NCBI GenBank assembly: GCA_030295235.1
Contig: AP026142.1
Location: forward strand, 62,001 to 126,000
Origin: Fistulifera solaris
Lineage: Eukaryota > Bacillariophyta > Bacillariophyceae > Naviculales > Stauroneidaceae
Direction: 5' to 3'
Length of the DNA stretch: 64,000 nucleotides
Shown here: in pieces, positions 45,852-56,032 of the stretch
Layout: each line of letters begins with the position of its first letter
Numbering within the stretch: the stretch's first letter is position 1
Notes under the pieces: model-generated
Database searches by the model: none
Told to the model about the DNA's origin: nothing
What the model saw: only the letters and a program-made list of their open reading frames with translations
Program-made: the position numbers and the translations under genes

Positions 45852-46336
45852 TGTTAAAATCTCCGCGGTCTTCTGTCTTCTTCTCTCTCACCACCGGAAC
45901 TCGATCCCTGGTGAGACGCTCTATGAAACCTAACTTGTTCCAAACTCTCTGTCTACAGATTATAATCTAAAACTAAACTCTCTTGTTCGACGCAATCCTC
46001 CAACAATCCTGGTAATTAGTCCTCTCAAATAATTTCCCCTGACCTTCTACTATATTGCCGTCAATCCTAGTCAATCCCATCTCCTTAGAAAATCCGTATC
46101 CTCCATAAGCCATCACCTCCGAAATCTCCACATTCGGACTGATGCTCCAATTATTCCAATCCTTCATGCGACCTGGGAAAACCTCCGTTCCACGATTCCC
46201 TACAGAGTAAAACCCAGTCGCCCCACTTCACCTCCGCAATCACCCGCGACATCTTTTGTGCGTCCGGCTGTGCTCACGTCATCTTTGCACCAGTCCGACA
46301 CACCATCATGTCGCATAGGGGCGTCATGCTTTGACA
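45852..46336 (-). repeat. 3' LTR of the copia element
   Basis: By eye it matches the other LTR base for base except for three runs that are one base longer here: C4 at 46221-46224, GG at 46266-46267 and G4 at 46318-46321. Confidence 0.95.
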
Positions 46337-46411
46337 TCCTCCCTGTCGGCTGCCAAGATGGCTCTAATGAACTCTCTCATTAGTCCCTCACGCACAATGG
46401 GAGCCAACCTA

Positions 46412-46850
46412 TCATGAACCTTCTCCGTCCACGTTCTTGGTCGCAATATCTGCAATGTTGTTCTCTGACTTGACAAACTTAACAACCAATCTCGGGTCCA
46501 TGTTTCCTTCCTTCGACATCATCTCTCTGATATGATGCATCCTGATATCAATGTGCTTAGTTCTGTTGCCAACCACTTGGTTCTCCATAAGGAAGATCGC
46601 TGCCGGTGTTATCTTCAAGCAACACACCCGGCCGAGTCAACTCCTTTGGAAACAACTCCTCAAACAACATCTGCAGAAACTTGATATCCGTTGCACGTAG
46701 ACGCCGCATAATACTCTGCTTCAGTGCTGGACAAAGTCACTGACGGCTGCAACTTGCTCGAAAACACGCAAAGTCCACCGCCCACCGTAACAAAAAAATC
46801 CAGTCACACTCTTTCTCGTCTCTTTATTCGTAGCAAAGTTCGAATCCACC
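46412..46850 (-). CDS. RNase H end of the copia polyprotein
   Basis: The segment VYAWVDSNFATNKETRKSVTGFF starts the copia-type RNase H. After a frame break near 46740, the C-terminal part reads NRTKHIDIRMHHIREM and ENNIADIATKN, typical of the end of copia polyproteins. It degrades the RNA of the DNA/RNA hybrid during reverse transcription. Confidence 0.8.
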
Positions 46851-47928
46851 CAGGCATATACCTTTAGGTTTAACGGCTCTCGCAACTTCAAGTGCACGTC
46901 AGTACTTGCCAAATAGCCTACCAAACGCTTCATGGCCTTCCAATGCTCCTTCCCAGGCTTATCCATGAACATTGCCAACTCGCGCGTCGCGTTGCTACAC
47001 TCTGGTGCTACCTTTCTGACCATCCACATGATGCGACCCAGAAACTTCCTGTACACTTCGAGGTCAATCGGTTCGTCTTCACTCTTAACCAGTGACTCAT
47101 TTGGATAACCGGGCGTCTTCTCCACTTTCAACTCGCCGTACAGTGCCTTCCAGTCTTTGACAATCGCCTTCTTGTAGTCATCCATCCTTACTTCATAATA
47201 CTCTCCTGCAGCATCGCACTTTCGCTCGTACCAAACTCCAAGATGCTTCTTGATTGGTCCCAACTCAGCGATATTGAACCGTTTCTTGATCTGGGTCTTG
47301 AACCACTCCACTTGTTCTTTTGGCCCAGCCACAATGCAGTCATCAACATAAACCACAATGATCAAAACAGTCTCCCCATTCTCTTCTTTGTACCAAACAC
47401 ACGGATCTGCTGCGCACTGCTTGAGTCCCAGTTTCTCCAACTCGCTGCCATACAGCAAATAGTACTGTCGAGGCGACTGAACCAGACCGTACATCGCTCT
47501 ATCCAACAATATCACATACTCGCGTGCTTCTTCCTCTGTGATGTAGCCAAATTCAACCAATCCATAAGGCCACTCCAGGTACACTTCTTCATCAAGACCC
47601 GCTTCCAAAAATGCCGGCTTCAACATCTATCAACTCGGCAATCCACTTGTCCTTTCTCTTATACAACACAACCAATAGGACCATTCGAACCGAAGTGTCC
47701 GAGGCCACTGGTGAGTGCGACAAGTTGAAATCCACGCCAGGAATCTGCACAAAACCTCGTGCAGGCGCGTGCCTTGAACCTTAAGCCCGTGACTTCATTC
47801 TTCTTCTTGAAAATCCACTTGAGCTCACAGGTTTTCTCCCTTTTGCTTTCATCTTCTTGCGTAGCTCTTTCTTCCAAGCCTTTCTCTTCAAGAAGTTCTC
47901 TATCTCCTTCATCAAAGCTGCCTTCCAC
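46721..47928 (-). CDS. Reverse transcriptase region of the copia polyprotein
   Basis: Contains ALYGLVQSPR-like RAMYGLVQSPRQYY, the catalytic YVDD (47339-47350), and the CELKWIFKKKN start of the domain in another frame. The segment between 47626 and 47660 holds a frame change. It copies element RNA into DNA in virus-like particles (family knowledge). Confidence 0.88.
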
Positions 47929-49264
47929 TCAACAGCTTCCTTTCCACTCAATGCTTCCTTTACGGTTTCGGGTTCCCCCGGATCTGACATCAGCTCTGCA
48001 TTCAACACAAACTGCTTTGCATCATCGATCCCTCCACCCACATACTGATCATTCTTCAAGTCTTCAAAATTCATGCTCAGGATCATGTTGACCGCTTCAT
48101 TAAAAGCTTCTTCACCATCGGGGTTCGCTACATTGTATGACGTCCGGCCGTGCCAGCTCACGCACCAATCTTCCTCGCCGAGTCGCTACTGGAGCACTAT
48201 CCTTCGCACTTTCTGTCTCTTCGGCGACTTCCGGCTCCACATACTCTTTCCTCCCTGCTTCAGTAGGGACCTGAGCGACTTCCTCCCCAATCTGATCATC
48301 CGTGGTGTCGATGTCCATATCGGTGGCAAACATCCTTAACTCTTTCAGCGACCGAACCACTCGATCCGTGCCAGTCTGCCCATGTGACATCACGCTGAAG
48401 AACCACCGTCTCCGACTCAGGCTTGAACACCCGATCATTATCACCCGAATGAAGGTCTGCATATCCAACCATGACCACCTGCACCGATTTCTTCGACAGC
48501 TTTGGCTGCTGGTCTCGAATAGTCATGTATCCAACTCGACCCCATTGCACCAAGTGCTGCAAGAAGTTTGGCTGACTGCCATACCACAAGAGATCCGGAC
48601 TCTCTTTCATGTTCCGGTTCGGCACAGCATTATCCAACCTTGTGGCAGAGTTCACCGCTTCAGGCCACAACTTCCCTTGGTGCTCATCAGTGAGCTTTGC
48701 CGCCAGCATCATAGCCACGGCCTTGTCTCGAATCGTCACAAACTTCCTTTCTGCAACGCCATTCATCTCGCGGTGTGCGAGCGGTAAATTCCATAGTAAT
48801 TCCTTTCTTTTCACACATTTCTTTCATCTTGTCGTTTCGCCTGCATTGTCACATCGAACGAACTTGACCTCCACACCACAACCACTCAGCTTATCAAGGA
48901 ACTTCTCCATCACATCCTTGATCTTCGACTTCTTGTCAACAAAGAAACTCCATGCCTTGCGCGTTAAATCATCCACCACCAGGATCCAATACGAGTTCTT
49001 CGCCAACGACATTTTGTACGGGCCACTTGTATCCACAAACAAGCTCGCCTTTCTTTGTCGCCTTCACAAGCGTTGATTTGCACACTGCCTTTGCTTTCGC
49101 TTCGCGTATGCACAAGCCTCACACGTTTTCTTCTCTCCCGTGAGCACGATACCAAGCTGCTTCGACACCTCCTTCAATGGAGTATTGCTTGCATGTCCGT
49201 ATTTCTCGTGCGCCCTCGTTGATATCCAGTTTCGACGTACTTTCCACCGCATCGACACCTTCAC
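47929..49264 (-). CDS. Integrase region and linker of the copia polyprotein
   Basis: The HHCC zinc-binding start (HEKYGHASN, then CEACAYAK) lies near 49064-49264. The catalytic core follows with YWILVVDDLTRKAW and VEVKFVRCDNAGE, and the conserved NGVAERKFVTIRD helix near 48750. A low-complexity acidic linker leads to the reverse transcriptase. At least three frame changes occur. Confidence 0.82.
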
Positions 49265-49904
49265 TGACTGGCGTCGCCTCTAAGTAGTAAAGCGTCCCGT
49301 TCCTCCTTGGGATCTTAACAGAATGCTTTCCACTGGCATCCGTAATTGTCATAACACCATTTGACATCTCAATCTTATTGCCTTGTTTTTCCAACGAGCC
49401 GGTACTGATAATGTTCTTCGCAAACGTGGGTGCCACTCGAACATTTAGTAGCTTCACTAACCCACTCTCAGTACGCAACGTCAATGTCCCAGACTTGACT
49501 GTCGTCACCTCCTTTCCGTTTCCGACAATCAACACATCTCTTTTATCTTGGACATCGGTCAACATCGTCTCATCAACAACAACGTGACACGTCGCACCAC
49601 TGTCGAGCAAAAACTTTTCTTCCGTTCCAGTCGACCCAACAAATTTTCCTTCGCCTTGATTGACTTCACAGCAAAAACTCATTCCAACGAACATTCCCAA
49701 GTCTTTCTTGTCATCATCTTTCTTGTCTGTTTTATCAGGACATTCATTTGCCTTGTGGCCTTCCTTGCCACAGTTGTAACAGACCAACTTTTTCTCTTTC
49801 TTGCACTCAAATGCCTTGTGGCCGATCTCGCCACAGTTTCGACAACGTCCCTTGAACTTCTTCTTTGCTCCTTTCTTCTTGTTGCCGCCGTTTTCCACAT
49901 TCAA
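49265..49904 (-). CDS. Zinc-knuckle and protease region of the copia polyprotein
   Basis: Two CCHC knuckles (CRNCGEIGHKAFEC, CYNCGKEGHKANEC; about 49743-49844) and the aspartic protease active site LLDSGATCHVV (Asp codon at 49602-49604). The protease is the pepsin-fold retroelement type that works as a dimer. Confidence 0.88.
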
Positions 49905-50578
49905 TGCATGGTTTTTCTCTTTCTTTTCAGCTTCCTCGTCATGGGCTTGAAATCACGCTTCCATTTGTTTCGAATTTCTTCCTCGATTGCGAACACGTCG
50001 TAGTCGGCGAGTTTTCCACTCAACTTTGTCAGCAAATCGCCGTACTCCTTTGGTAAGTTTCCGGTGTAATGCGCCTTCAACTCAACTTCCGACTTCCGAT
50101 GTTCTCTCCCAATAGCCGCCAGCCTGTTGTTCAATCGATCCGTTTCCATGAACCACTTGTCAGGATCGTCTTCTTTCTTTGCCAACTTGCAACGACTGAA
50201 CGCAGCCAACGCCTCCGCCAAATCCTCTTCCGAGTTTCTTGCATACTTCCGATCGAGATACTTGAATGCCAATCTTGCATCCCCATCAGCTCTCATCACC
50301 AACCCGAAGCGGAACTTCCTCGCGACGCGATCACAAGCTGCTCAAACACCTCCTGATTGTGCTTGACCAACAACTTGTTCTCCTTCGATACTTTCTCCGC
50401 TTCCATCTCTTCCTTGGTCGGGATCTTGACCATCACATTTTCGATCACATCCGCCCAACCTCGTTTTCTTGAAGTACGCCATCGTCTTGTAACGCCAACC
50501 ATCGTAACCCGTGTCAGCGATCTTGTCGTTCAACGGATAGTAACGCAAAGTAGCAATCTTATCACCTTCGTCACTCAT
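49905..50578 (-). CDS. Gag N-terminal region of the copia polyprotein
   Basis: Starts at the ATG at 50578, shortly after the 5' LTR. It has copia Gag (UBN2-type) helices: GWRYKTMAYFKKTR, then in another frame LVIASRGS, and DKWFMETDRLNNRLAAIG, LPKEYGDLLTKL. At least two frame changes. Confidence 0.75.
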
Positions 50579-50634
50579 CTTTCTTCGTAGCTTCTAGCTG
50601 CTTGCTTCTAGCCCTTTTGGTTAACACTTAACAC

Positions 50635-50650
50635 CACGCTTTAAAGCGTG
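50635..50650. repeat. 16-bp palindrome across the inner border of the 5' LTR
   Basis: CACGCTTTAAAGCGTG reads the same on both strands and overlaps the last two bases of the 5' LTR (in element orientation). In that strand it occupies the place where a primer-binding site is expected; the TGGTGTTAAG just beyond it starts with TGG as a tRNA-primed site would. Confidence 0.6.
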
Positions 50651-51130
50651 TTAAAATCTCCGCGGTCTTCTGTCTTCTTCTCTCTCACCACCGGAACTCG
50701 ATCCCTGGTGAGACGCTCTATGAAACCTAACTTGTTCCAAACTCTCTGTCTACAGATTATAATCTAAAACTAAACTCTCTTGTTCGACGCAATCCTCCAA
50801 CAATCCTGGTAATTAGTCCTCTCAAATAATTTCCCCTGACCTTCTACTATATTGCCGTCAATCCTAGTCAATCCCATCTCCTTAGAAAATCCGTATCCTC
50901 CATAAGCCATCACCTCCGAAATCTCCACATTCGGACTGATGCTCCAATTATTCCAATCCTTCATGCGACCTGGGAAAACCTCCGTTCCACGATTCCCTAC
51001 AGAGTAAAACCCAGTCGCCCACTTCACCTCCGCAATCACCCGCGACATCTTTTGTGCGTCCGCTGTGCTCACGTCATCTTTGCACCAGTCCGACACACCA
51101 TCATGTCGCATAGGGCGTCATGCTTTGACA
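50649..51130 (-). repeat. 5' LTR of the copia element
   Basis: Runs from TGTTAAAA to TTTGACA on the + strand. It contains an open frame of 113 codons on the minus strand, with no known protein family. Same insertion as the 3' LTR; three runs are one base shorter (C3 51018-51020, G 51062, G3 51113-51115). Confidence 0.95.
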
Positions 51131-51164
51131 TATCAGCACTAATTGTACCCATAAGGCTGCATAC

Positions 51165-51310
51165 TACGTATCATCAACGTGTTTTGTAAAAGTCTTTCTC
51201 GATTATGACGTTTGGAAAGAAACGCCACGCAAATGTCGGAAGACAGTCACCCAAAATAATGACATTCGAAAGGAAAGAAACGATGATGGCAAAAGAGAAA
51301 CGCCACGTTA
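51165..51310. repeat. Fold-back intergenic element, copy H
   Basis: TATCATCAACGTGTTTTG, then AAGTCTTTCTCGATTATGACGTTTGGAAAGAAACGCCACGCAAATG and AGTCACCCAAAATAATGACA, then a second GAAACGCCACG. Confidence 0.75.
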
Positions 51311-51513
51311 TCGCGGTACCAGTATCGGTATCGCGGTATCGCTGCTCGCAAAAGCTTATACTGTAAACAACCATGGTTGAGGCGAGCATTTTCACGGACT
51401 GAGCATTCATAATGATGTGAAATTATGCAGATTTGTGATAAGCATCTGCCACGAGAAAGGTGCTACGTTGCATTGTACTACCTCTATAGCACTTTCGTTA
51501 AAGAATAGGCCCG

Positions 51514-51582
51514 GTGAAAAGTGGATAGGGCAAGTTATAACGTCAAAATTGATCGCGGCGTTACGTTCTGCGCCGCTTTTCA
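51514..51582. repeat. Structured palindromic segment, copy 2
   Basis: TGAAAAG (51515-51521) pairs with CTTTTCA (51576-51582); inside, GCGGCG (51555-51560) pairs with CGCCGC (51571-51576) over a 10-base loop. The outer GTGAAAAGTGGA and CGCTTTTCA match the segment at 44554-44602. Confidence 0.55.
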
Positions 51583-51737
51583 AATTTTTTACCAATCGTG
51601 GGACGCTGTCGGAAACCATCCTCGACGAGCGACGAGACGGTTTTTAAACAACCTGTTCGCTGCTCATATGGACTCACTATTTTGGCAAACAACCTTATTA
51701 ATCACCCCGCTTCATTTCTCCTTTGTCTTCTTGAACG

Positions 51738-52457
51738 ATGACGGACGGTGTTTCACTTGTTCAGCAAGGTAACACCCTTAAAACCGACGCTCAGAAGCAA
51801 GCCGATGAGTTTGCTTCATCATCTACGACGAAACCACGAGTCAACGCACGGACCGATATCGTTCATTTGAATGTAGGAGGTACACGCTATGAAGTATCGC
51901 GAAGCACTTTGATGCACTACGAAGGATCGATGCTGGCCAGTCTTATTTCCGGCAAATGGAAAGAAGGAGAGGGCGATGTAGAAATCTTTATCGATCGCAA
52001 TGGTCGGCGTTTTGAATGGGTATTGGACTACTTACGATCGGATCGAGCCTATGTGCCCGATCTATCGGATCAATTGGCACTCAAAGAGGAGCTGGATTAT
52101 TTTGGTATCGCTGTCGATATGAGCAAAGTCTCCGTGACGGACGACTTTGTGACGATCAACGAGCTTAGTCAAGAGATCAAGGTACACAAAGCAACTATTG
52201 CGCAAAAAGAAAAGAGAATAGCCGCCATCAAGGAGTCGTACCGTTTGGCCGGTGAATTTGCTGATTACTCGGAAAATGAAAAGCTGAAAGTTCGTTTGAG
52301 TGTCAACAAGGACGTCGATACAAAGATGCTCCGTCGCTGCTTGTTATCTCGTGGATTGCACGTTCTACGATCCGGTAGCAAAGAATCCGGTGCGCCAACA
52401 TTATATTTATGCGTTGCCGGACAAAAAAGTAAATGTGTCACCAAGCTTACAAAGTAA
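51738..52457 (+). CDS. BTB/T1 (KCTD-like) protein 9
   Basis: 239 residues. After a Ser/Thr/Lys-rich extension of about 37 residues comes IVHLNVGGTRYEVSRSTLMHYEGSML, EIFIDRNGRRFEWVLDYLR, YVPDLS, EELDYFGIAVDMSKVS. The coiled coil is INELSQEIKVHKATIAQKEKRIAAIKESYRLA. The C-terminal motif is MLRRCLLSRGLHVLR. This is the cleanest long-subfamily member and a good reference for the frame of the gene at 38172. It lies just right of the copia element, with element H upstream. No break. Confidence 0.9.
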   Translation: MTDGVSLVQQGNTLKTDAQKQADEFASSSTTKPRVNARTDIVHLNVGGTRYEVSRSTLMHYEGSMLASLISGKWKEGEGDVEIFIDRNGRRFEWVLDYLRSDRAYVPDLSDQLALKEELDYFGIAVDMSKVSVTDDFVTINELSQEIKVHKATIAQKEKRIAAIKESYRLAGEFADYSENEKLKVRLSVNKDVDTKMLRRCLLSRGLHVLRSGSKESGAPTLYLCVAGQKSKCVTKLTK

Positions 52458-53829
52458 AATCGACTTTTTTGCACGCAATATTGTGCCAGGTCAGCTTCTG
52501 CATTCTCCAAGACAAAGACACATCTGTAAGGCGTTTACTCCTGATGTAATCTTTGTATGATCTTCCGATTTGGGTAAGAAAATTCACGTCAAACCCCGTA
52601 TTCATCAGACAGCGAATCTCTGTTTGTCTCCGTGTTTCTATTAGTATGAAATTATTGATGATATGAAACTTAGAATTTGCGTTTTAATAATAGCCACTGT
52701 AGCAATTCGTGACAAACAAGGTTGAAACACAGATTTCTCCCAAAAAAGGTACTCGTTCCTTCAATTTGTCTGTATAGTACGTTTTCGGTATAACTGAGGA
52801 AAGGTTGCGTATTATTAACGTGTTTCGTGTGAAAACTTTCTCGTTTTTCGAGGTTTTCAAGGAAACGCCACGTAAAATGGGACGAAAGTCTTCCAAATAC
52901 AAACGAGAACTCGGACACTGTGAGAAAATGCCACGTGAGCCCTATCCGCATGTGACGAACACGTAAAACGACATTATTTTTTTTACTCTTCATATCGGTC
53001 ATCCTTTTCATACGCCGGAAATACAGAACAACTAACCGATCAATCGACACAAATAAGCGGAGCGAACTTTACGGGACGATTCACGGCAAGTAGCAATCAT
53101 GTCGACGGAGTTGGTTGATTTCGCTTTCAATGAAATGGAGAGGAAGGGACAGCGACGAAACGTTTGGACTCATACACGGCAACCAACAAGCTCGCTGCGC
53201 TGAATACGACATGGATTTGTTTCGACATATGCTCCATTGTGTGCCTTCGGTTCGCCGAGCCGTAATGGAAGAAAAGGTGGGTGCCTTGGGTGTTGTTGGA
53301 TATCGAGGAAAAGAGATGGCCGTATCTCACGTTCAGTCGACCGAAGAAGACCAGGGTTTGCTTCGTGTTGAAAAGTTGTCATTTTGAAACGCGATTGTGA
53401 CGAATAGGAATCTAAACAAAGGGGCATGGTTAAGTCGCGAGTCAAGATCTTCCTATCGACAGATCTGCAATAATGCGCATCTTGAACTGTGCCTGGATAT
53501 ACTGCGCAACCATTTACGTGCCTCAGCTTCAGAATACTTCGCAAATCGATCGCCAAAGTAGTGGTGAATTTTGAAAATGCCACGTAAAAACCTGCAGACA
53601 GTGGTAAAGTCTAACACCTATCAATCAAGCACTGAAATGTCTTACCTAGTTCGAATAGTGTAGAATCTATTTTCCACGATTGGGTTTTAGTCATGAGGTG
53701 AGAACGCAACACAGACGCGACGACCGACGACGCAGTGATGCGGATCGCATTTCATTTTACCAACGCACAGCAAGATTATTACTGGTGCTATAGACACCCA
53801 ACGCAGCATTCGACACTGAAACAAATACA
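52458..53829. other. Intergenic region containing element I
   Basis: Element I lies at 52800-52945. An open frame at 53115-53387 has no recognisable motif and is not accepted. A GAAAATGCCACGTAAAAAC near 53571 is a fragment of the same element. Confidence 0.4.
52800..52945. repeat. Fold-back intergenic element, copy I
   Basis: AAAGGTTGCGTATTATTAACG, then AACTTTCTCGTTTTTCGAGGTTTTCAAGGAAACGCCACGTAAAATGGGACGAAAGTCTTCC, then a second block GAGAACTCGGACACTGTGAGAAAATGCCACGTGAG. Confidence 0.82.
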
Positions 53830-55740
53830 ATGAAGAGAAGCATTGAAGACCTTTCTCCAACGACGACTCGAGAAAACGCGTCGCTGCTGTCTCTTCACGA
53901 CGACGCGCTCATGACAGTTTTGCTGCGCACACGAGCCAGCGACCATGCGAATTTGAGACGCTCCTGCAAGCGCATTCGAGATATGATCGACTCGTTTCAA
54001 TTTCGAAAGGAGAGAGGTGTGCAAGGTTTTGCGGAAGTTGACGTCGACTTGCTCTCTGGTTTTGAACAGTATCAGCTGTCGAAGAAATCGTTAGGGGAAC
54101 ATCCTCCCAGTGAGGAAGATGATAGTTTCTATGCGCAGTACGATACGCTTGGATACATATATGAATACGGCGACTACTCATTCGAAACAGATTGTTTTCG
54201 TGTGTTTGTAGATGGCCGTCCGCTGCACAAGCTTCGCAGAAGGGAAGAATTCAATTTGCATGTACGGCTTTTGCCACTCTGTGCCCCATTTTGGGAACTA
54301 TGTGATTGCTACAACCAAACCCTCTGCGATCTGGGAACTTTGTTATTTACCAATAAAGGCAAGCCAAAGGTTGCATCGATCAAGAACGCACTTACTTGCG
54401 ATGACTTTTGTGCTTCGCACAATCTTTTGTACATTCAGGACTTTGTGCTTCCTTTTGAGTACCGATTTATTGAGTCAACCGTTGGGCCTTTGCTCATCAA
54501 GGGAGTCCTGAAGCTTTTTTTAGACTTTTACTCAATAACCATGCGTTCAGTATAGAGACACAATTCACCGTGAGAGGAAGCCGATGCTGAGAGAAACACA
54601 CGCTTTCGTTTCCCGACCGAAGAAAAGACGGATGAAGATATCCAAGCCGAAGAAGAGCGGCAAATCCGTAATGATCGTTGTAAGCACCAAGATATGCGGC
54701 AGTTCTTTAGGGCCGGATTTCAACAAGTAAATGACCAATTAGTTGTAGAGAAGTCGGACTACAGCTATGTTTTCGCAATTCCTGAAGTTACTGGCGAGCC
54801 GATCTTATCGCTAGAAGAAACGTTGAAAATACCTATTGCACGCCATGTGACCAGAGCCAAGAGGTTTAGCAAGGGAATTTTGGCTTCTCGTTGGAAAGCA
54901 AATCTCGCGAATGGAATGTCATGACCGAAGAGCTAAAAGATCTACGCATACCTCCCCCTCGAAAAGCCTTTGTTCGCCCAAATGATTGATGACTTTAACG
55001 GCAATGTGCAACAGCTAAAAGATCAAGAAGACGGGCTCAGTAATTCTATACAGGAGCGTGCACAGATGGATAAAGACGTTAGCACACTGGAGGAAAGTAG
55101 AGAGATTGTGCGCATCGCGTCGTGACCTAGAAGAGAAGATCAACACGTTGTGTACTACATTGCAAAGCCGGATTTGCTGAAGCGTTAAATCGAAAGGAGG
55201 CAGAAATGAAAACTTGGCAGGATAAAGCTCGAAAAGACTTAAAGACTGTACTTGAAAAGGCGGAAAATACCCTGCAACTGTTTTATGAATCGGATGCGAT
55301 TCATGTTGCTGCAGCTGGGAAGAATTTGGACCTACTCTTGATGCTGCTTGAATTCGTTCCAGACTCTGACAGGCCAATGGCGGTGAACGCACTTGATCGT
55401 TTAGGGCTAACACCTCTTATGGTATTGGCAACCATCGCGCCCTAGTGCTGGTTTGACCAAATGTCGACAGACAATGGAGGCTGTGATCAACATGGGCTGA
55501 CACGGTATTGTTCATTCTATTAATGGTTTATCAGCTTGGACACTTTCAGCGACAGTCATGAGCAAGAAGAAAGGCACCGAATCCTCTTTGGCTTACCAGA
55601 GCCCTCAGTGGAACTCAAAGAAGAAGTTGTGTCGGATTGAAGCGCTTTTACGCCCTGCCGACGGTCCAACTGCCGCAGACGAAGCTATATTGGAAACAAG
55701 GAAAGATGCGGATTCAAATGACGGCGAATCTGACTACTGA
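53830..55740 (+). pseudogene. F-box/ankyrin gene, copy 1 (broken)
   Basis: The first 241 codons (to 54555) are intact: an F-box-like N-terminus (LSLHDDALMTVLLRTRASDHANLRRSCKRIRDMIDS, residues 20-56), then a middle domain with FRVFVDGRPLHKL and LLPLCAPFWELCDCYNQTL. A stop at 54553-54555 ends this frame. Downstream are disjoint pieces matching copy 2: RQFFRAGFQQVND, NTLQLFYESDAIHVAAAGKNLDLLLMLLEFVP (ankyrin) and IEALLRPADGPTAADEA, in three frames with stops between them, some outside homopolymers. The break pattern is heavier than in copy 2. The truncated F-box part could still be made. Confidence 0.7.
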
Positions 55741-56032
55741 AAGGCTAATATCTTTCGGTTACGTATTTTGTTGGCTTGTCGGTTGATATTATAAAAGTCA
55801 CTTTCTTTACACGTTGTCACGTTAAACACCGCCATTACCACATCACGCTGACTGAATTTTAGTCACGAGTCAAACTGAAAAATATGATCGCGTTCGCAAA
55901 AATCGCAGGCAACCAAAAACGATCTGTATCGTTCTTTTAAAAAAACGATCTGTATCGTTCTTTAAAAAAACGATCTCCTTCTAAAGAAGTAAAAAAGCGT
56001 TTGTTGCAGTCATTCTAACTAAAACAGACACA
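55741..56032. repeat. Spacer with a short palindromic tandem repeat
   Basis: At 55918-55975 the unit AACGATCTGTATCGTTCTTT with an A-run spacer occurs twice plus a partial third. Each unit holds ACGAT-CTGT-ATCGT, a 5-bp-arm hairpin. It lies about 60 bp before the start of copy 2. Confidence 0.7.

Larger units (their letters stand above)
45852..51130 (-). mobile_element. Ty1/copia LTR retrotransposon, near-complete
   Basis: A 5.3-kb element on the minus strand. LTRs of 485 bp (45852-46336) and 482 bp (50649-51130) begin TG and end CA, and both are flanked outside by TATCAG (45846-45851, 51131-51136). If the LTR includes one more base the duplication is the usual 5 bp, ATCAG. A purine tract (AGGGAGGA on the minus strand, 46337-46344) adjoins the 3' LTR. 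The internal domain order is gag with two zinc knuckles, protease, integrase, reverse transcriptase, RNase H, which is the copia order. The coding region is spread over several frames, so in this assembly it looks non-autonomous, but the near-identical LTRs mark a very recent insertion. Probably of the CoDi type known from diatoms (inference). Confidence 0.93.
51131..51737. other. Intergenic region with element H and a structured segment
   Basis: Bases right of the copia insertion. Element H starts about 35 bp after the target-site duplication. A GGTACCAGTATCGGTATCGCGGTATCGC stretch near 51315 is a short degenerate repeat of GGTATCG. No gene. Confidence 0.45.

Noticed and set aside
45973-46167. 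Open frame in the LTRs (also at 50770-51111)
   Set aside because: Present in both LTRs with no protein family match; noted as part of the LTR only.
45852-51130. Programmed frameshifting in the copia polyprotein
   Set aside because: Too many shifts at varied places, and the LTR comparison shows homopolymer errors in this assembly.
27627-52945. Minus-strand peptide (RLSSHFTWRFLENVENEK-like) in several fold-back elements
   Set aside because: Open in only some copies and broken in others; conservation is at the DNA level, so it is not called as a gene.
53115-53387. 90-codon frame upstream of F-box copy 1
   Set aside because: No motif, and its flank is repeat-derived sequence.
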